Shown in pieces: positions 22,678 through 29,717 of a stretch of 29,717 nucleotides of DNA; the first letter of the stretch is position 1, and each line of letters starts with the position of its first letter. The notes beneath the pieces were generated by a model that searched no databases, was not told where the DNA came from, and was given only the letters and a program-made list of their open reading frames with translations. The stretch covers positions 1 to 29,717 of the forward strand of contig JBEIHY010000037.1 of assembly GCA_040381035.1 (NCBI GenBank), written 5' to 3'. This stretch comes from REEB506 sp040381035. GTDB lineage: Bacteria > Pseudomonadota > Alphaproteobacteria > Caulobacterales > Aquidulcibacteraceae. Made by a program: the position numbers and the translations under genes.

Positions 22678-24246
22678 ATGTCGCGAATGAATGTGCATCG
22701 GTCCGCAACGGCGCAAACAGCGCCACGGCCCGATTGGATGATAATGGTGTTGGCCGCCCTGGCGGCATTGGCTTTGGCGGCTTTCACTTTTTGGGCGCAG
22801 CCCGCCTATGCCCAAGCGGCCCCTGCCGCGCCGGTCGCTGCAGCCGCGCCGGCCGAAGCCGCCCCGCCCCCCGTTGCGGAAGCGGCAGCGCCTGCCGAGA
22901 TCGAAAAGAAGATCGACAAGGGCGACGTCTCTTGGATGCTGGTCTCCACCCTGCTCGTCCTGCTGATGATCCTGCCCGGCCTTGCGTTGTTTTATGGCGG
23001 CCTGGTGCGAACCAAGAACATGCTGTCGATGCTGATGCAGGTCTCCACGGTGACCGTCATCGGCATGATCGCTTGGGCGCTGTGGGGCTACAGCCTGTCA
23101 TTCACTGACGGCGGCGGGCTCAACAAATTTATTGGCGGCACGAGCAAGCTGTTCCTCCAGGGCGTCGACTATTCCACCCAAGTTGAGACCTTCTCGGTCG
23201 GCGTGATGCTGCCGGAGTTGGTCTTCTTCACCTTTCAAATGACTTTTGCCTGCATCACCGCCGCCCTCGTGCTCGGCGGCGTGGCCGAGCGGATGAAGTT
23301 TTCCGGCGTCGTGATGTTTTCGATCCTGTGGCCGCTCTTGTCTTATTACCCGATCGCGCACATGGTCTGGTGGTGGGCGGGCGCGACCAGCGCTGTCGGC
23401 CAAACCGCCGAACAGCTCGCGGCCGGCGCGGGTCATTTGTGGGCCTTGGGCGCGATCGACTTCGCGGGCGGCACCGTCGTCCACATCAATGCCGGCGTGG
23501 CGGCTTTGGTCGGCGCGATCATCCTTGGACCGCGCACCGGCTACCGCCAGGAACCGATGGCCCCGCATTCGCTGACGCTGACTTTTGTCGGCGCAGGCCT
23601 GCTGTGGGTCGGCTGGTTCGGCTTCAATGCCGGCTCCAACTTGGAAGCCAATGGCTATGCCGCTTTGGCGATGGCCAACACGCTGCTCGCCACCGCCGCC
23701 GCTGGCCTCAGCTGGGTGCTGGTCGAGTGGGTGACGCGCAAGCGCCCGTCTATGCTCGGCATGGCCTCAGGCATCGTGGCTGGCCTTGTGGCGGTGACCC
23801 CGGCGGCAGGCTTTGCCGGACCGATCGGCGCGATAATCCTTGGCCTCGTCGTGTCGCCGATCTGCATCGTATTCTGCTCAACGATCAAAAACGCGCTGAA
23901 ATATGATGACAGCCTGGACGCCTTCGGCATCCACGCCGCCGGCGGCATAGTCGGCGCCATCGGCACCGGCATCGTCGTCAGCCCGAGCCTGGGCGGGGCA
24001 GGGATTGTCGACTTCGCCACCTGCAAGGCCGAAACGCTCGCTTGCGGCGCACTCGAGTCCTACACGATCGCAGGCCAGACCTGGATCCAGACGCAAGCGG
24101 CGATCACCGCCGTGATCTGGTCGGCGGTCGCTTCAGCCATCGTTTTCTTCCTCATCAAGATCATCGGCCAGCTTCGCGCCGCCAAAGAGGTCGAAGAAGA
24201 TGGCCTCGACATCTCGGAACATGGCGAACGGGCCTATCACCCCTAA
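22678..24246 (+). CDS. amtB: ammonium transporter AmtB
   Basis: AmtB forms a trimeric inner-membrane channel for ammonium, normally gated by the PII protein GlnK. From ATG 22678 (GGGGGAG upstream) the protein is 522 residues, longer than E. coli AmtB because of an extended N terminus. It has a signal sequence with likely cleavage after AYA at residue 45, then an Ala/Pro-rich linker to about residue 80. The conserved core follows: DVSWMLVSTLLVLL and PGLALFYGGLVRTKN, the Phe gate region (FFTFQMTFA, about 183-191), the twin His pair His269 (GGTVVHINA) and His419 (FGIHAAGGIVG), and GLLWVGWFGFNAGSN. The C-terminal cytoplasmic tail is short. Function is secure; PII regulation is likely from family knowledge, but no glnK is adjacent. 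Confidence 0.97.
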   Translation: MSRMNVHRSATAQTAPRPDWMIMVLAALAALALAAFTFWAQPAYAQAAPAAPVAAAAPAEAAPPPVAEAAAPAEIEKKIDKGDVSWMLVSTLLVLLMILPGLALFYGGLVRTKNMLSMLMQVSTVTVIGMIAWALWGYSLSFTDGGGLNKFIGGTSKLFLQGVDYSTQVETFSVGVMLPELVFFTFQMTFACITAALVLGGVAERMKFSGVVMFSILWPLLSYYPIAHMVWWWAGATSAVGQTAEQLAAGAGHLWALGAIDFAGGTVVHINAGVAALVGAIILGPRTGYRQEPMAPHSLTLTFVGAGLLWVGWFGFNAGSNLEANGYAALAMANTLLATAAAGLSWVLVEWVTRKRPSMLGMASGIVAGLVAVTPAAGFAGPIGAIILGLVVSPICIVFCSTIKNALKYDDSLDAFGIHAAGGIVGAIGTGIVVSPSLGGAGIVDFATCKAETLACGALESYTIAGQTWIQTQAAITAVIWSAVASAIVFFLIKIIGQLRAAKEVEEDGLDISEHGERAYHP

Positions 24247-24258
24247 GCCGCTCCGTTT

Positions 24259-24286
24259 GCGGGCCGACGGCCAGCCGTCGGCCCGC
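24259..24286. repeat. long GC inverted repeat downstream of amtB
   Basis: GCGGGCCGACGG pairs perfectly with CCGTCGGCCCGC around a CCAG loop, 12 to 13 bases after the amtB stop. No T-run follows directly, so it probably acts together with the stronger terminator 33 bases further on, for example as a 3'-end stabilising hairpin. Confidence 0.65.
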
Positions 24287-24319
24287 TCACCAACCCATAG
24301 TGTGGGGTCCTCCTCCACT

Positions 24320-24354
24320 CGGCCCCGGCAGCTATGCCGGGGCCGTCTTTTTTG
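24320..24354 (+). terminator. rho-independent terminator of amtB
   Basis: CGGCCCCGGCA pairs perfectly with TGCCGGGGCCG around a GCTA loop (24320-24345) and is followed by TCTTTTTTT, a textbook intrinsic terminator. Confidence 0.9.
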
Positions 24355-24461
24355 TTGAAGGGTCTTGGCGCGAATTAACCTTTGCGTCGCGTGCGCCGCG
24401 TGAGACGATCCCCCCGCGACCGTCGATTGCGGCCCGACCATGGTTAACGCCCACAAGGCTT

Positions 24462-24477
24462 GTTCCGAAGACGGAAC
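24462..24477. repeat. short inverted repeat upstream of ftsK
   Basis: GTTCCG-AAGA-CGGAAC is a perfect 6-base-arm palindrome about 150 bases before the ftsK start, a possible regulator site. The alphaproteobacterial SOS box is the direct repeat GTTC-N7-GTTC, which this is not. The remainder of 24355-24624 shows no gene. Confidence 0.35.
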
Positions 24478-24624
24478 GATTATTCGCATCAACCGCGAAA
24501 ACATTCACCTCTCCTTTACCCAAGGGCTCAAGAGTCCGGCTCATTCGAAGGCGCCGGCAGAACCCGCTGGCCGCCCAGACCTGTGCGCCCCCGGGCGCCG
24601 ACGCAGTGAGGCGAGACGCAAGCC

Positions 24625-27087
24625 ATGGCCAATAAGGCTGCCGCTTTTGATACCGAGGTCGCGCCGCCCCCACGGCCCACCGCGTCCAGCCGTCTGGCCT
24701 TGCAACGCATCGGCCTGACGCTCACCGCCGCAATCGGCGGCGTCTATGGCTTGGCCTCCGTCATCACCTATTCGCCAGCCGATCCGAGCTTCAATGTCGC
24801 CACCAATGCCGCGGCCTCCAATCTGCTTGGCGGCCCCGGCGCCATGTTTGCCGATCTCGCTTTGCAGACCATGGGCGCGGCCACGCCCGCCGCCCTGATC
24901 GCAGTTGGCGCCGCCGGCGCCATCCGCATCGCCAACAAGCGCATGGCCAATCCGATCTCCGTGTCGCGGGTGCTCTCCGGCGCAAGCGGCGTGGCCCTGC
25001 TGGCCGGCCTTGCCGCCCACATCCCCGCCCCCGGCGCCTGGCCGCTTGGCGCTGGTTTCGGCGGCATGTTGGGCGACGGCGTCAAAGGCCTTCTCAACGC
25101 CGCGACCAGTGCGATCAGCCTGCCAGGCGAACAGATCATCTCTGCGCTGCTGTGCTTAACCGGCGCTGTCGTTGCCGGCGGCTGGGCGTTCCGCGTCTCG
25201 AAATCCGACGTCAACGCGATGGCCGAAGCCGCTCGCCGCGCCGCCTTGGACGCCGCCAGCAAAACCGCCACCACCATCGCCGCAATGCGCAAACCGGCCG
25301 AGCTGCCGGCCCCGCAAGCGGACGCCGACTGGGCGCCGCTGCCCGATCCGGTTTTGCCCGCCCCGCCGGTGCGCGATCGGATCAGCTTTACCCCCGCCAT
25401 CGACACGCCGATGCCGGCAGCGCCCCAACGCGCCGCCGCAGCCCCAGTACAAGACTACGAACCACCCCGCCCGCCCCCGCAACGCGCCGCCCCAGCCCCG
25501 GCGCCGAGCGCCGCCCCCGCAGCGCCCCGGCCCAATCCGCGCCCGCCCGTGCAGCAAGGCGAGTTTGCCTTCGCCGCCAATGATCAATTCGAACTGCCGA
25601 GCGCGGATTTCCTCTCGCCGCCGAAGCCGCGCACAGTGCAGGCCGATGGCGCAGCGCTGAAGGCTGCATCACAACGCCTCGCAGCCGTGCTCGCCGACTA
25701 TGGCGTGCAGGGCGAAATCGTCGCCGCCCGCCCCGGCCCAGTGGTCACATTGTTTGAACTGGAACCCGCGCCCGGCGTGAAGTCGGCACGCGTCGTGGGC
25801 CTCGCCGACGACATTGCCCGCTCGATGAGCGCCACCAGCGCGCGCGTCGCCGTCATTCCCGGACGCAACGCCATCGGCATCGAACTGCCAAACCCGAAAC
25901 GCGAAACGGTGTATCTGCGCACATTGCTGGAGAGCCGCGCCTTTGTGGGCAATCAGGGCGGCCTGCCGCTGGCGCTGGGCGAAACCATCGAGGGTGAACC
26001 CTTCGCCGCCGATCTTGCCAAGATGCCCCACCTCTTAATCGCCGGCACGACCGGCTCGGGCAAATCGGTCGGCATCAATGCGATGATCCTGTCGCTGCTC
26101 TACCGCCACGGGCCGGAAGAGTGCCAGTTCATCATGATCGATCCGAAGATGCTGGAATTGTCCGTGTATGAGGGCATTCCACATCTGCTCGCCCCGGTCG
26201 TCACCGATCCGAAAAAGGCTGTCGTTGCCTTGAAATGGACGGTGCGCGAAATGGAGGAACGCTATCGCCGCATGGCCAAGCTCGGCGTGCGCAGCATCCA
26301 TGGCTTCAATGAGCGCGTCGCCGAAGCGATCGCCACCGGCGAACGTCTGGAGCGCTCGATCCAGCGCGGCATCGACCCCGATACCGGCGAACCGATCATC
26401 GACAGCGAGGAAATCCCGCTCGAGCGGATGCCCTATATCGTCGTCGTCATCGATGAGATGGCCGATCTGATGCTCACCGCCGGCAAGGACATTGAAGCCG
26501 CCGTGCAGCGGCTGGCGCAAATGGCGCGCGCGGCCGGCATCCATGTCATCATGGCGACGCAGCGCCCGTCGGTCGATGTCATCACCGGCACGATCAAAGC
26601 CAATTTCCCGACCCGGATCAGCTATTCGGTAACGTCCAAAATCGACAGCCGCACAATCCTGGGCGAGCAAGGCGCGGAACAATTGCTCGGCATGGGCGAT
26701 TGCTTGTTCATGGCTGGCGGCGGGCGCATCCAGCGTCTGCACGGTCCGTTCGTCACCGAGCGCGAAGTCGAGCGCGTGGTGCAGATGCTGCGCGCCCAAG
26801 GCGCGCCGAAATACAGAAACGAAGTGCTCGAAGACCCTGACGCCGTGCGCGAGGAAGAGGACCTGCCCTTCGATGAGGCCACCGGCTCGTCGGAAGACCT
26901 TTATGACCGCGCCGTGCAAATCGTCATTCGCGACCGCCGGCCCTCAACGTCTTACATTCAGCGCCGCTTGAGCGTCGGTTACAACAAGGCCGCCCTGCTC
27001 ATCGAGCGGATGGAAAAAGACGGCATCGTCTCCGCCGCCCAGGGCGCGAGCCAGAAGCGCGAAGTGCTGGTCGACGCCCGCGAATAG
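24625..27087 (+). CDS. ftsK: DNA translocase FtsK
   Basis: FtsK pumps DNA at the septum and activates XerCD at dif; XerC is encoded elsewhere in this window. The 820-residue protein has an N-terminal membrane region with about four hydrophobic helices (roughly residues 26-50, 75-100, 110-130 and 170-192). A Pro/Ala-rich linker follows (about 225-320), and then the RecA-like motor with Walker A GTTGSGKS near 475-482 and Walker B VVIDEMADLM near 607-616. The C-terminal gamma winged-helix domain (about 755-820) contains RRPSTSYIQRRLSVGYNKAA, which reads KOPS-type polar sequences. All parts are intact. The start ATG is preceded by a purine-rich GAGGCGAGA. The first residues (MANKAAAFDTEVAPP) are soluble. 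Confidence 0.97.
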   Translation: MANKAAAFDTEVAPPPRPTASSRLALQRIGLTLTAAIGGVYGLASVITYSPADPSFNVATNAAASNLLGGPGAMFADLALQTMGAATPAALIAVGAAGAIRIANKRMANPISVSRVLSGASGVALLAGLAAHIPAPGAWPLGAGFGGMLGDGVKGLLNAATSAISLPGEQIISALLCLTGAVVAGGWAFRVSKSDVNAMAEAARRAALDAASKTATTIAAMRKPAELPAPQADADWAPLPDPVLPAPPVRDRISFTPAIDTPMPAAPQRAAAAPVQDYEPPRPPPQRAAPAPAPSAAPAAPRPNPRPPVQQGEFAFAANDQFELPSADFLSPPKPRTVQADGAALKAASQRLAAVLADYGVQGEIVAARPGPVVTLFELEPAPGVKSARVVGLADDIARSMSATSARVAVIPGRNAIGIELPNPKRETVYLRTLLESRAFVGNQGGLPLALGETIEGEPFAADLAKMPHLLIAGTTGSGKSVGINAMILSLLYRHGPEECQFIMIDPKMLELSVYEGIPHLLAPVVTDPKKAVVALKWTVREMEERYRRMAKLGVRSIHGFNERVAEAIATGERLERSIQRGIDPDTGEPIIDSEEIPLERMPYIVVVIDEMADLMLTAGKDIEAAVQRLAQMARAAGIHVIMATQRPSVDVITGTIKANFPTRISYSVTSKIDSRTILGEQGAEQLLGMGDCLFMAGGGRIQRLHGPFVTEREVERVVQMLRAQGAPKYRNEVLEDPDAVREEEDLPFDEATGSSEDLYDRAVQIVIRDRRPSTSYIQRRLSVGYNKAALLIERMEKDGIVSAAQGASQKREVLVDARE

Positions 27088-27171
27088 CCGGCGCCGGGCA
27101 GCCGCGCCTGCGGCGGGTTTCACTTTCGCGCAATCCTGCCTACAAGGCCGCTTTGCGCCGAAGGACATCCC

Positions 27172-28161
27172 ATGACCGCCCGTTTTGACGTGCTCGCCGT
27201 TGGCAACGCCATTGTCGATATTCTCCACCCGGTCGACGAAGCCTTTCTGACCGCCCACGCCATCGCCCGCGGCGCCATGACGCTGATCGACGAAGAGCGC
27301 GCGCTCTACCTCACCGAGATGTTTGCCGACGCCAAGGTCCAGCCCGGCGGCTCGGCGGCCAACACGATGAACGGCGTGGCGAGCTTTGGCGGCCGCGCCG
27401 GCTATATCGGCAAGGTCGCCGACGACGCCCTCGGCGCGCAATTCACCCACGCATTCCGGGCCGCCGGCGTCGTGTTCGACACGGCCGAGCGCAAAGGCCC
27501 GCCGGGCACCGCGCGCTGCCTGATCGCGGTGACGCCAGACGGCCAGCGCAGCATGAGCACCTATCTCGGCGCCTCCGTGCTGCTCGCCAGCGCCGACATT
27601 GACGCCGGCCTTATTGGCGCCGCAGCGATCGTTTATCTGGAGGGCTATCTGTTTGACCGCGACGAAGCCAAAGCCGCTTTTGTCAAAGCCGCCGAAATCG
27701 CCCACGCAGCCGGCCGAAAAGTGGCGCTGACCTTATCGGACACTTTCTGCGTTGACCGCCACCGCGACAGCTTCCGCCATTTGGCCGAGCACAGCACCGA
27801 CATTCTGTTTGCCAATGAGCATGAGCTGAAGGCGCTGTATCAAACCGATGATCTCGACGCGGCCTTGGCGCAGGCCCGCGCGCACTGCCCGGTCGTGGCT
27901 GTCACGCGCTCTGAAATGGGCGCCGTGATTGCCGCCGGGGGCGACGCCTGGGTCGTCACTGCTGAGCCGGTGGCCAAGGTTATCGACACCACCGGCGCCG
28001 GCGACCTGTTCGCCGCCGGCTTCTTGTGGGGCGCCGCGCAGGGGCGCCATTTCGGCGATTGCGGCCGGCTTGGCGCAATCGCAGCAGCCGAGTGCATCAG
28101 CCATATGGGCCCGCGCCCGGATGTGGCGCTAAGGCTCCTGGCGGAGAAGGCGGGGCTTTAA
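27172..28161 (+). CDS. PfkB-family kinase, adenosine-kinase-like
   Basis: The 329-residue protein opens with RFDVLAVGNAIVDI and has the substrate-side GGSAANTMNGVASFGG (about 59-74). It also has the strongly conserved C-terminal DTTGAGDLFAAGFLWG motif (about 265-280), whose GAGD forms the anion hole and supplies the catalytic Asp. This sequence type is usually annotated as adenosine kinase or sugar kinase in alphaproteobacteria; specificity cannot be set from sequence alone. The ATG follows AAGGACATCCC. It ends by overlapping the convergent DUF6624-type gene by 4 bases. Confidence 0.92.
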   Translation: MTARFDVLAVGNAIVDILHPVDEAFLTAHAIARGAMTLIDEERALYLTEMFADAKVQPGGSAANTMNGVASFGGRAGYIGKVADDALGAQFTHAFRAAGVVFDTAERKGPPGTARCLIAVTPDGQRSMSTYLGASVLLASADIDAGLIGAAAIVYLEGYLFDRDEAKAAFVKAAEIAHAAGRKVALTLSDTFCVDRHRDSFRHLAEHSTDILFANEHELKALYQTDDLDAALAQARAHCPVVAVTRSEMGAVIAAGGDAWVVTAEPVAKVIDTTGAGDLFAAGFLWGAAQGRHFGDCGRLGAIAAAECISHMGPRPDVALRLLAEKAGL

Positions 28162-28742
28162 CGCCACCCCACCCGCTTGGCCCAATCGTCAAACGCAGCG
28201 CGGCGTGCTTCCAGATCCGCCGGCGGGCCGGACTTGGTGGCTTCGCGGGCGTGGGTCAACAGATCGTCCAGAGGCGGCAAGCCAACCGCGGCGCGCCGCG
28301 CGTCGAGTTGCGCCGGCTCGCTGACCGGCGCCGGCGCCAGCTGGCCGTCGGCGCCCCAATCCAATTGCGTGCCGAACAATTGCGGCTTGCCTTCAAACAC
28401 CGCGATCCGATCGGCGAAATGGGCGGCGTCGATCAAGGAGGCCTGGCCCTTCTGGGCCGCATCCATCATCAAGGTCAGGCCCCGTTTCTGCGCCCCCGGC
28501 CGGCTGGTGCCGCGCTGCAAAATCTGCACGGCGGCGGCCGCGCCGTCATCGCCAACCAGTGCTGGCCCAGGCCAGCCATGGGCGTCGAGAATGCCGCTGA
28601 ACCATTCGACATTGGCGATATCGAGTTCTTCCTGCCTGGCCGGATAGCCAATGCCCCATTGCCCGCTTTTGACCAGGCTGGCGTGCAGGTCCCGCGCGGC
28701 GCGGGCGCGCTCGACCAATTCGATCCGCAAAGTCAAAATCAC
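28158..28742 (-). CDS. DUF6624-type protein
   Basis: This 194-residue protein contains a conserved block: GWPGPALVGDDGAAAAVQIL, then QRGTSRPGAQKRGLTLM, then DRIAVFEGKPQLFGTQLD. The GWPG..LVG..GA / Q..Q / DR..V..GKPQ.FGTQ pattern is what I know as the DUF6624 family, whose function is unknown. No signal peptide or membrane segment is visible, so it is probably cytoplasmic. I chose the GTG at 28740-28742 because it overlaps the stop of the upstream moeB-like gene (GTGA), indicating coupling; an ATG at 28781 lies inside that gene and is less likely. Its tail overlaps the convergent kinase gene by 4 bases. Confidence 0.8.
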   Translation of the reverse strand: MILTLRIELVERARAARDLHASLVKSGQWGIGYPARQEELDIANVEWFSGILDAHGWPGPALVGDDGAAAAVQILQRGTSRPGAQKRGLTLMMDAAQKGQASLIDAAHFADRIAVFEGKPQLFGTQLDWGADGQLAPAPVSEPAQLDARRAAVGLPPLDDLLTHAREATKSGPPADLEARRAAFDDWAKRVGWR

Positions 28743-29515
28743 CGCCCCGATCCTTTGATGTTCTGCCCGCACACCGGGCATTCGGCGTCTGCCGGCAGGC
28801 TGAGCACACGTGATTCGCCCGCCAGAGCATCATAGATCAGGAGCCGGCCGGACAAGACCTCCCCCGCGCCGGCGATCTGTTTCACCGCCTCCACCGCCAT
28901 CATCGCACCGATCACACCGGTCAAGGCGCCGATCACGCCAACCGCATCGCAGGCTTGCGCCTCTGCCAAACCGGGCGGCGCAAAACACGCATAGCAGGGC
29001 GCGTTGGGCCCGGCATTGAACACCCCGACCTGCCCTTCCCAGCGGCCAACCGCACCTGACACCAACGCCACCCCCGCCGCGACGCACGCGCTGTTCACGG
29101 CATGGCGGGTGGCGAAGAGATCAGAACCGTCGAGCACAAGATCGGCGCCGCCAAGCAAGCCCGCCGCATTGAACCCATCCAATCGCACCGCCCGCGGCGT
29201 GATCTCGATATGCGGATTAAGCGCTGTCAACACCGTCCCGGCCACATCGAGCTTGACCCGGCCAACATCTTCAGTCCGGTACAAAATCTGCCGCTGCAGG
29301 TTTGACAAGGAAACGACATCATCATCGATCAAGGTAAGATGGCCGATGCCCGCCGCCGCAAGATACAATGCCGCCGGCGCCCCCAAGCCCCCCACGCCGA
29401 CCAATGCCACATGCGCGGCCTTCAGCTTTTGCTGGCCTGGCCCGCCGATCTCTTTCAACAAGATATGGCGCTGATAGCGCGCGATTTCGGTCTTCGACAA
29501 AGCCATCCGCCGCAT
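28739..29515 (-). CDS. moeB: MoeB/ThiF-family adenylyltransferase
   Basis: MoeB adenylates the C-terminal glycine of MoaD for molybdopterin synthesis; related ThiF acts on ThiS. The 258-residue protein has the ATP-binding GVGGLGAPA (about 40-48), IDDDVVSLSNLQRQILY (64-79) with the Arg finger, and DGSDLFATR (129-137). It also has the zinc ligands Cys174, Cys177, Cys246 and Cys249, and the GVIGAMMAVEAVK helix, in family order. The position after the conserved Asp in DGSDN is Leu instead of Asn, which is odd but may be tolerated. The start could also be the ATG three codons later, as neither has a clear ribosome binding site. No moaD or thiS is visible in the window. It overlaps the DUF6624-type gene downstream. 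Confidence 0.9.
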   Translation of the reverse strand: MRRMALSKTEIARYQRHILLKEIGGPGQQKLKAAHVALVGVGGLGAPAALYLAAAGIGHLTLIDDDVVSLSNLQRQILYRTEDVGRVKLDVAGTVLTALNPHIEITPRAVRLDGFNAAGLLGGADLVLDGSDLFATRHAVNSACVAAGVALVSGAVGRWEGQVGVFNAGPNAPCYACFAPPGLAEAQACDAVGVIGALTGVIGAMMAVEAVKQIAGAGEVLSGRLLIYDALAGESRVLSLPADAECPVCGQNIKGSGR

Positions 29516-29555
29516 TTAAGTGTGTCCGCACCGGAGCGCCAGTGATGTCCTCACC

Positions 29556-29597
29556 TCACCCAGGGTGATTCAAAGAACCGCAGGCTTGGCTGGGTGA
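29556..29597. repeat. possible terminal repeat region of an insertion sequence
   Basis: TCACCCAG at 29556-29563 is repeated in inverted form as CTGGGTGA at 29590-29597, and the first copy is part of a 13-base palindrome TCACCCAGGGTGA. This lies 55 bases upstream of the putative transposase start and may mark the left end of the element. The true border is not determinable here because the other end is outside the window. Confidence 0.3.
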
Positions 29598-29651
29598 CGG
29601 GGGCGGCAAATCGGATTCTATGGGTTGGCCATCCGCATGGGAGGGCCGGTC

Positions 29652-29717
29652 ATGGTTCGTACGCTTTGGGACGCTTTGGGTGAGATCGAGGACAAGCGCG
29701 GGCGCAAGGGGCGCCAA
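29652..29717 (+). mobile_element. start of an ISAs1-type transposase gene, cut by window edge
   Basis: ATG 29652, with GGGAGG about 10 bases upstream, opens a frame still open at the window end. Its 22 residues read LWDALGEIEDKRGRKGRQ after the first four. This is the start of the transposase-associated domain of ISAs1-like transposases (Leu-x-x-L-x-E-I-x-D-x-R-x-x-x-G-R). The catalytic DDE part is beyond the edge, so whether the element is intact cannot be said. Confidence 0.6.

Noticed and set aside
1..29717. CRISPR arrays, rRNA genes and tRNA genes.
   Set aside because: I found no regularly spaced repeats and no recognisable rRNA or tRNA sequence; a tRNA beside the integrase remnant was looked for and not seen.

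Overview
This is a GC-rich alphaproteobacterial chromosome segment. The evidence is the gene content and order: the 2-oxoglutarate dehydrogenase genes sucA-odhB-lpdA in one operon, priA divergent from xerC, an alphaproteobacterial-type PriA zinc region, FtsK, a UbiH/COQ6-type flavin hydroxylase and lysine/alanine-rich histone-H1-like proteins. The overall look fits Caulobacterales or relatives (Hyphomonadaceae-like), but that placement is inference. Most of the window is ordinary housekeeping DNA. The accessory and unusual material is concentrated at about 1-3000, at 18211-19381 and at the extreme right edge.

Layout. 1-172 holds no gene I can support. 173-1057(-) is a putative lipoprotein. 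1105-1593(-) is the decayed N-terminal part of a phage/island-type tyrosine integrase with an in-frame TAG. 1879-2983(-) is a tightly overlapping group: an RHH antitoxin, a PIN-domain (VapC-type) toxin and an Ohr-family organic hydroperoxide reductase. The Ohr gene carries TGA exactly at its peroxidatic cysteine codon (residue 61), while Arg19, Glu51 and the resolving Cys125 are intact. It is therefore either a selenoprotein or a single-base nonsense allele, and it is the most interesting object in the window. Next come a solitary atpG (3024-3902), a CMAH-like metallo-beta-lactamase-fold protein, and priA, which is divergent from xerC.

The middle part has two histone-H1-like genes (8979-9377 and 10703-11002, both +) flanking an oppositely oriented HSL-family esterase. 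Then comes the leftward operon sucA - odhB - small membrane protein - lpdA - class A beta-lactamase (18210 down to 11196). Its last gene overlaps lpdA by 4 bases. A strong hairpin terminator separates this operon from the second histone-like gene.

After a roughly 1.2-kb block without a convincing gene (18211-19381), the right part has an MDR-family quinone oxidoreductase, a small conserved protein, a small lipoprotein, a ubiquinone-biosynthesis-type hydroxylase, amtB (without an adjacent glnK), ftsK, a PfkB/adenosine-kinase-like sugar kinase, a DUF6624-type protein and a MoeB/ThiF-type adenylyltransferase. The window ends 22 codons into what looks like an ISAs1-type transposase.

There are no rRNA genes, no tRNA I can recognise and no CRISPR array.
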